Shown: positions 59,530-64,000 of the stretch, one piece after another | How the letters are laid out: every line of letters begins with the position of its first letter | Position numbering within the stretch: position 1 is the first letter of the stretch | Assembly: GCF_018614095.1 (NCBI RefSeq) | Contig: NZ_JAGGOY010000016.1 | Span: forward strand, 152,691 to 216,690 | DNA from: Streptomyces sp. ISL-87 | GTDB taxonomy: Bacteria; Actinomycetota; Actinomycetes; Streptomycetales; Streptomycetaceae | Length of the DNA: 64,000 nt | Reading direction: 5' to 3' | Program-made: the position numbers and the translations under genes | Notes under the pieces: model-generated | The model's input: the letters and a program-made list of their open reading frames with translations, nothing else | Told to the model about the DNA's origin: nothing | Databases searched by the model: none

Positions 59530-61050
59530 GTGACGATCCGCGAATTCAAGATGCCCGATGTGGGCGAGGGCCTCACCGAGGCCGAGATCCTCAAGTGGTA
59601 CGTCCAGCCGGGTGACACCGTCACCGACGGCCAGGTCGTCTGCGAGGTCGAGACGGCGAAGGCGGCCGTGGAGCTGCCGATCCCGTTCGACGGTGTCGTG
59701 CACGCCCTCCTCTTTGAGGAGGGGACGACGGTCGATGTCGGCCAGGTGATCATCTCGGTCCAGACGGACGCCGGTGCGGGCACCGCCGAGGCGGAGGCTT
59801 CGGCCGCCGCCCCGGCTGCCGCGGCTCCGGTTGCCGCTCCGGCGGCGGCTCCCGCCGAGGCGGAGGAAGCGGCCCCCGCGGCCCGCCAGCCCGTTCTGGT
59901 CGGCTACGGCGTCTCGCAGGCCTCTACGAAGCGCCGCCCGCGCAAGGCTGCCGGTACGGCGGCGCAGGCTGCCCCCGCCGCGCCGGCCGCAGCCCCGGCC
60001 CAGGCCCCCGCAGCGGTCCCGGCCCAGCCGGGTACGGCCGCCGCGGCCGGCGGAACGGTGCTGAACGGCAACGGGCACGCGGGCGCCGAGCGCCCGCTGG
60101 CCAAGCCGCCTGTGCGCAAGCTCGCCAAGGAGCTCGGCATCGACCTGGCCGCCGTGGTCCCCACCGGGGCCGGCGGGGTCGTGACCCGGGAGGACGTGCA
60201 CGCGGCCGCCGCGGCGGCGATCGCCCCGCAGGCCGCGCCCACGGTTGTGGCTCCGGCCGAGGCTCAGGCCCAGGCGCCGGCCCCGGCCCAGGCGCCGGCC
60301 CCGGCCCAGGCGCCCGCCCCGGCCGCAGGCCAGACGCCGGGCGCGCAGCTCAGGGAAACCCGGATCCCCGTCAAGGGCGTCCGCAAGGTCACCGCCCAGG
60401 CCATGGTCGGTTCGGCCTTCACCGCCCCGCACGTCACCGAGTTCATCACGCTCGACGTGACCCGGACGATGAAGCTGGTCCAGGAGCTCAAGGACGACCC
60501 GGACCTCGCCGGTCTGCGGATCAACCCGCTGCTCCTGATCGCCAAGGCCGTGCTCGTGGCCATCCGCCGCAACCCGGACGTCAACGCGTCCTGGGACGAG
60601 GCGGCCCAGGAGATCGTGCTCAAGCACTACGTCAACCTGGGTATCGCCGCGGCCACCCCGCGCGGCCTGATCGTCCCGAACATCAAGGACGCTCACGCCA
60701 AGACGCTGGGCGAGCTCTCGGAGGCCCTGTCCGCGCTGGTCGCCACGGCCCGCGACGGCAAGACCTCCCCGGCCGACATGCAGAACGGCACCATCACCAT
60801 CACCAACGTCGGCGTCTTCGGCGTCGACACCGGCACGCCCATCCTGAACCCCGGCGAGTCCGCGATCCTCGCGGTCGGCGCGATCAAGCTCCAGCCGTGG
60901 GTCCACAAGGGCAAGGTCAAGGCACGCCAGGTCACCACCCTGGCGCTGTCGTTCGACCACCGCCTGATCGACGGCGAGCTCGGCTCCCGCTTCCTCGCCG
61001 ACATCGCGGCGGTCCTGGAGCACCCGAGGCGCCTGATCACCTGGGCGTAA
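59530..61050 (+). CDS. bkdC: 2-oxoacid dehydrogenase E2 component, dihydrolipoyl acyltransferase (cluster 2)
   Basis: A 506-residue E2. One lipoyl domain (Lys44 in VETAKAAVE) is followed by a very long Ala/Pro linker (about 85-180), a peripheral-subunit-binding domain (PPVRKLAKELGIDLAAVVPTG), a second Ala/Pro/Gln linker with AQAPAP repeats, and the catalytic domain ending with DHRLIDGELG (His477). GTG 59530 has GAGGAGAG 9 nt upstream. The long linkers are flexible arms for the swinging lipoyl domain. A terminator follows. Confidence 0.93.
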   Translation: MTIREFKMPDVGEGLTEAEILKWYVQPGDTVTDGQVVCEVETAKAAVELPIPFDGVVHALLFEEGTTVDVGQVIISVQTDAGAGTAEAEASAAAPAAAAPVAAPAAAPAEAEEAAPAARQPVLVGYGVSQASTKRRPRKAAGTAAQAAPAAPAAAPAQAPAAVPAQPGTAAAAGGTVLNGNGHAGAERPLAKPPVRKLAKELGIDLAAVVPTGAGGVVTREDVHAAAAAAIAPQAAPTVVAPAEAQAQAPAPAQAPAPAQAPAPAAGQTPGAQLRETRIPVKGVRKVTAQAMVGSAFTAPHVTEFITLDVTRTMKLVQELKDDPDLAGLRINPLLLIAKAVLVAIRRNPDVNASWDEAAQEIVLKHYVNLGIAAATPRGLIVPNIKDAHAKTLGELSEALSALVATARDGKTSPADMQNGTITITNVGVFGVDTGTPILNPGESAILAVGAIKLQPWVHKGKVKARQVTTLALSFDHRLIDGELGSRFLADIAAVLEHPRRLITWA

Positions 61051-61060
61051 GCCACACCCG

Positions 61061-61093
61061 AGGCCCCCTCACGGCACCACCGCGAGGGGGCCT
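61061..61093 (+). terminator. Terminator of the second 2-oxoacid dehydrogenase operon
   Basis: A 10-bp stem AGGCCCCCTC/GAGGGGGCCT with a 13-nt loop, 10 nt past the stop, ending in TTC. The remaining gap to 61292 contains no gene that I can support. Confidence 0.8.
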
Positions 61094-61292
61094 TCGGCGT
61101 GTCAGCCGTCGTCTGCCGGGCGCGCTCCAGATCCCGCTTCATCACGCCGGTGTCGATCCACTCGTGGAACTGGGGACTGGCCCGGTCGCCCGTTGCCCTA
61201 TGCCCGGCCGGGCGCCGAAGCGCTCCCTCCTCACCCCGACGGCGGAACGAAAACCCCTGGTGGGACGGCCGCAGCAGTGTGATCATCGGCCC

Positions 61293-62231
61293 ATGCTCTT
61301 CCGCTCTGCGACCGCAGACCCCACCGATCTCGACCGTGCCGCCGCCTACCCGGCCGACGGCCCCGTCGAAGCCCTCCCCGCCGACAGGATCCGCGAGGAG
61401 CTGGCCGCGAACCAGTTCCGCCCGGAGTGGATCTGGTTCGCCGAGGACGAGGACGGCGAGATCCTGGCCCGCGCCCTGTGGTGGGGCCGCGCCGACAGCG
61501 AGCGGCCGATCGCCCTCGACTGCCTCCAGGTCCGGTCCACCGTCGCCGACCCGGCCGCCGTCGCCGCCGGGCTGCTGGCCGCCGGACACGCCGCCTTCGG
61601 CAACCTCCCGGCGTACAACATCTCCCTGCCCAGCGACTGGCGCGCCCGCCCCGACCTGGCCGCGGCCGTGGCCTGGCGCCAGGAGGCCGCGTACAAGACG
61701 GGCCTGACCAGCGAGATCGAGCGGCTGCGCTACGAGTGGACGCCGGCCGCCGGCACCGCCGGGCCCACCGGCCGGCTGGTCTTCCGGGAGGGCACCGACG
61801 AGGAGTTCCTCGACGCCTTCACCCGCCTCTCGGCCGACAGCCTGGACCTGCACACCCAGAACGAACTCCGCTCGATGGACGCCGGCCAACTGGCCCGCGA
61901 GGACATCGAGTTCTACCTGGACTGCCCCGGCGAGCGTTCCTGGTGGCGGCTCGCCGAGCTGCCCGACGGCACCCTGGCCGGAATGGCGATCCCCTCCGCG
62001 ACCCCGTACCACCGCAACGTCGGCTACCTGGGCGTCGTACCGGAGCAGCGCGGCCAGGGCCTGATCGACGAGATCCTGGCCGAGATCACCCGCTTCCACG
62101 CCGGAGAGGGCGCCGACCGCATCACCGCGACCACGGACACCGCCAACGCCCCGATGGCCGCCGCCTTCGACCGCGCGGGCTACGAGGTCACGGAGATCCG
62201 CCTGGTACTGGAACAGCCGCCCCACGCCTGA
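61293..62231 (+). CDS. GNAT-family N-acetyltransferase
   Basis: A 312-residue acetyltransferase. The acetyl-CoA-binding signature VGYLGVVPEQRGQGLIDEILAEI lies at about residues 247-270, followed by ATTDTANAPMAAAFDRAGYEV. A related, degenerate N-terminal half (about 1-150) with FRPEWIWFAEDEDGEILARAL suggests the two-domain GNAT type. No upstream ribosome-binding site is clear before ATG 61293. The substrate is unknown and its neighbours give no clue. Confidence 0.87.
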   Translation: MLFRSATADPTDLDRAAAYPADGPVEALPADRIREELAANQFRPEWIWFAEDEDGEILARALWWGRADSERPIALDCLQVRSTVADPAAVAAGLLAAGHAAFGNLPAYNISLPSDWRARPDLAAAVAWRQEAAYKTGLTSEIERLRYEWTPAAGTAGPTGRLVFREGTDEEFLDAFTRLSADSLDLHTQNELRSMDAGQLAREDIEFYLDCPGERSWWRLAELPDGTLAGMAIPSATPYHRNVGYLGVVPEQRGQGLIDEILAEITRFHAGEGADRITATTDTANAPMAAAFDRAGYEVTEIRLVLEQPPHA

Positions 62232-62266
62232 CCCGGGGGCGGTAGCCTCCCGCCCGGGAAAGGGTC

Positions 62267-62677
62267 CTAGCGGGCGGCGTTCCCGAGGACCTTGTCCGGG
62301 GTGATGCGGACGACGACGCGGACGTTCTCGGGCGGGGCGTCCGCGTAGTCCTTCCCGGCGCCCGGGCCCGCGTACTTCTCGGCGATCCGGACGGCGACCG
62401 CGCGGCCGGCGTCCTCGGTGACGGTGGCGGTGCCGCGGATCTCGACGTAGAGGAAGGGGTTGGCCAGGTCGAACACGGTCAGGCCGACCCGGCCGTCCCG
62501 GCTGATGTTCCGCTCCTTGCGGCGGCCCTGCTCGGTGGAGATCAGCACGTCGCCCCCGTCCCGGGTCACCCAGACCACGGAACTCTGCGGACTGCCGTCG
62601 GGGTTGATGGTGGCGAGCACCCCCGGGTGTGGGGAGTCGAGCAGCGTGCGTACGGTGTCGTTCAGCTCAATGGTCAT
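62267..62677 (-). CDS. PPOX-class (F420-dependent) flavin-fold oxidoreductase
   Basis: A 136-residue split-barrel protein of the pyridoxamine 5'-phosphate oxidase-like superfamily. Typical segments are LDSPHPGVLATINPDGSPQSSVVWVTRDG, LISTEQGRRKERNISRDGRVGLTV and YVEIRGTATVTED. In actinobacteria many of these use cofactor F420 to reduce small molecules; the cofactor cannot be proven here. ATG 62677 appears to be leaderless, with TAGCCT 7 nt upstream. Confidence 0.9.
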   Translation of the reverse strand: MTIELNDTVRTLLDSPHPGVLATINPDGSPQSSVVWVTRDGGDVLISTEQGRRKERNISRDGRVGLTVFDLANPFLYVEIRGTATVTEDAGRAVAVRIAEKYAGPGAGKDYADAPPENVRVVVRITPDKVLGNAAR

Positions 62678-62684
62678 GAGCGCG

Positions 62685-62690
62685 AGGCTA
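62685..62690 (-). promoter_or_regulatory. -10 box of a leaderless promoter for the PPOX-class gene
   Basis: Reads TAGCCT on the minus strand, 7 nt before ATG 62677, with no ribosome-binding site between. Confidence 0.5.
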
Positions 62691-62748
62691 GTTCGCCGAT
62701 GCCGCCGATATCGCGGATTTGCCGCCCCGCGCCCGGACTAGCCGATGT

Positions 62749-63969
62749 TTACGTCCAGGGAATGTTGAGCCACGGGCTGCCGGGATCGCTCATCAGCGCC
62801 TGGTGTGCGGTGGCCATGCTCTCGTACCAGTGCCCGAACTCCTCCTCGTCGAAGTGCAGGCAGCGCCCGAGGATGTACCCGACGGACAGGTCCTCCCAGG
62901 AGCGGTACGCCAGCCGGCATTCCTTCCCGGCGCGGACGACGGCGTCCTTGGTCTCCTGGAGGGAGCCGAAGCGTGCGCCGAGGCCCCAGCGGGCCATCTG
63001 CGAAGCCCGCCCGTAGTCCCAGGCCTCCACCGACCGGATGAATTTCCCCTCGCTGAGCAGCCCGTCGGCCCGGAACCGCTGCTCGTAGCGCGCGATGCGT
63101 CCGATGAGCCGCTGCACGCCCGCGATCTCCCCATCGACCTCGGCGGCCGGGCGGGGCGTGGCCACGGTGACCCCGTCGGGGGTGATCTGGGGCTCGGCGG
63201 CCTTCCTCGCGCTCACGCGCAGGCTGTACTCGGCGGCGTGCCGCCAGTGTTCGATGTCCACGGGCCCCGCGAAGTCCTTGGCGAGAGCCCGGCGCACGCG
63301 CAGCGCGTACTCCCAGACCGGGCTGACCATCTCGGCCTTCAGTAGCTGCTCGGTGGTGGTCAGCCAGTCCTCCCGCGTGGTGACGCCCCACCATTCCTTG
63401 AGCTTCTCGCGTTCCTTGGTGTAGCCCTGGCCGTGGTAGGCGAGGGCGTTCCAGAACATCCCGTTGTGCACGGAGAGGTGCGCTCCGCAGGCCAGCCCGA
63501 AGGCGACGGGCCCGTGCAGCGGCCCGCCGACGTGCAGGGAGTGGACCTTGTCCTGCTCCAGGCCGTAGGTGGGGGCCTGGTTCCAGTGGTGGTCCCAGAC
63601 GGCGCGGTGGGCAGGGGAGGAGGGCAGGAAGGCCTCGCAGGGACTGCCGGGGTTGATGGCCAGAAAGGCGGGATCCCCGGGCTCGAAGCTGCCGGAGAAC
63701 CAGGAGAGGCTCTGGCGTTTGAAGACCCCGTCGGGGCTGGGTACGGGGAGCATGCCGGCCGTGTACGCGACGTAGCAGTAGGCGCCGGCCTGGGGGAAGT
63801 ACAGGGGCTCCAGCAGCACCTTGGTGGGATGCGCGTCGGCGTAGGCGCGGGCCAGCGGTATGAACAACTCGGCCCGGGCCAGCCCGTCGAAGTAGGCAGG
63901 CCAGTCGTTCCTGAGCTTCGCCTCGTACAGCTCTCTCTCGATAGAGCTGGGCGCGTTCCACATCCCCAT
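62749..63969 (-). CDS. DUF1266 domain-containing protein
   Basis: A 406-residue protein. The C-terminal third (about 310-400: FIRSVEAWDYGRASQMARWG, then AGKECRLAYRSWEDLSVGYILG and PGSPWLNIPW) matches DUF1266, which is predicted to be cytoplasmic and of unknown function. The N-terminal region has SseB-like features (FIPLARAYADAHPTKVLLEPLYFP). Central parts are Trp/His-rich (AVWDHHWNQAPTYG). DUF1266 proteins are widespread in Streptomyces and often co-occur with polymorphic or contact-dependent effector genes, but none is in this window. The start is leaderless: TAGGGT lies 6 nt before ATG 63969. Confidence 0.8.
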   Translation of the reverse strand: MGMWNAPSSIERELYEAKLRNDWPAYFDGLARAELFIPLARAYADAHPTKVLLEPLYFPQAGAYCYVAYTAGMLPVPSPDGVFKRQSLSWFSGSFEPGDPAFLAINPGSPCEAFLPSSPAHRAVWDHHWNQAPTYGLEQDKVHSLHVGGPLHGPVAFGLACGAHLSVHNGMFWNALAYHGQGYTKEREKLKEWWGVTTREDWLTTTEQLLKAEMVSPVWEYALRVRRALAKDFAGPVDIEHWRHAAEYSLRVSARKAAEPQITPDGVTVATPRPAAEVDGEIAGVQRLIGRIARYEQRFRADGLLSEGKFIRSVEAWDYGRASQMARWGLGARFGSLQETKDAVVRAGKECRLAYRSWEDLSVGYILGRCLHFDEEEFGHWYESMATAHQALMSDPGSPWLNIPWT

Positions 63970-63975
63970 ACGGAA

Positions 63976-63981
63976 ACCCTA
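63976..63981 (-). promoter_or_regulatory. -10 box of a leaderless promoter for the DUF1266 gene
   Basis: Reads TAGGGT on the minus strand, exactly 6 nt before ATG 63969. Confidence 0.5.
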
Positions 63982-64000
63982 TCCGGGCCCGGTGATTCCC

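Overview
The window is from a high-GC actinomycete, almost certainly a Streptomyces. The evidence is the very strong third-position G/C bias, GTG/TTG starts, chains of 4-nt start/stop overlaps, leaderless promoters of the TANNNT-N6/7-start type, and a gene order I recall as the conserved core next to oriC in Streptomyces. Three perfect parS palindromes (GTTTCACGTGAAAC), one parS-like site and several DnaA boxes also fit an origin-proximal location. No phage, IS element or CRISPR array was seen. The species is not determined.

Layout. (1) 1-1.6 kb: the edge of what may be a RiPP-type biosynthetic locus, with a SagB-like N-terminal-domain protein and a SARP activator. (2) 1.7-5.2 kb: a divergent MFS exporter/MarR pair, a LysM protein and a DUF5324 protein. 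(3) 5.3-11.3 kb: cyclophilin, rhomboid protease, crgA, DUF881 protein, three class E sortases, and pabA inside the sortase run. (4) 11.5-19.6 kb, leftward: the cell-wall/division signalling operon fhaA-fhaB-pstP-rodA-pbpA-pknB. (5) 19.9 kb: tRNA-Leu(CAG). (6) 20.3-26.9 kb: a two-component pair, DUF2252 protein, two parS sites, J-domain protein, rhodanese and an acyl-CoA dehydrogenase. (7) 27-37.7 kb: phenylacetate catabolism (paaABCDE, paaN, paaH and a TetR PaaR-like repressor), interrupted by a translationally coupled DUF5819-HTTM-SpoU trio. (8) 37.7-41.9 kb: an Lrp/AsnC regulator and a complete 2-oxoacid dehydrogenase operon (E1a, E1b, E2). (9) 42-52.5 kb: quinone oxidoreductase, K+ channel, moeA, mobA, the proteasome activator bpa, a PadR-controlled ABC exporter and a repeat-rich secreted protein. 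(10) 52.7-61 kb: two head-to-head Ser/Thr kinases, an orphan LuxR-type response regulator and a second 2-oxoacid dehydrogenase operon. (11) 61.3-64 kb: GNAT, PPOX-type and DUF1266 proteins.

How the genes work together. The fha/pst/rod/pbp/pkn block couples reversible Ser/Thr phosphorylation to peptidoglycan synthesis; crgA and the sortases next to it also act at the envelope. The most informative regulatory pattern is a near-identical 18-bp palindrome upstream of paaA, paaH and the first 2-oxoacid dehydrogenase operon. The TetR gene at 37081 is its likely binder. This ties that dehydrogenase to phenylacetyl-CoA metabolism and suggests it could make phenylacetyl-CoA from phenylpyruvate.

Other structure worth noting: a parS site that also supplies the moeA stop codon and lies against the start of the K+ channel gene; a cluster of DnaA boxes between the rhomboid gene and crgA; short tandem duplications over the stop codons of three unrelated genes; and a dispersed palindromic intergenic element present three times. 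Most lengths and start codons were fixed from reading frame, ribosome-binding sites and overlaps, and are stated as inference where ambiguous.
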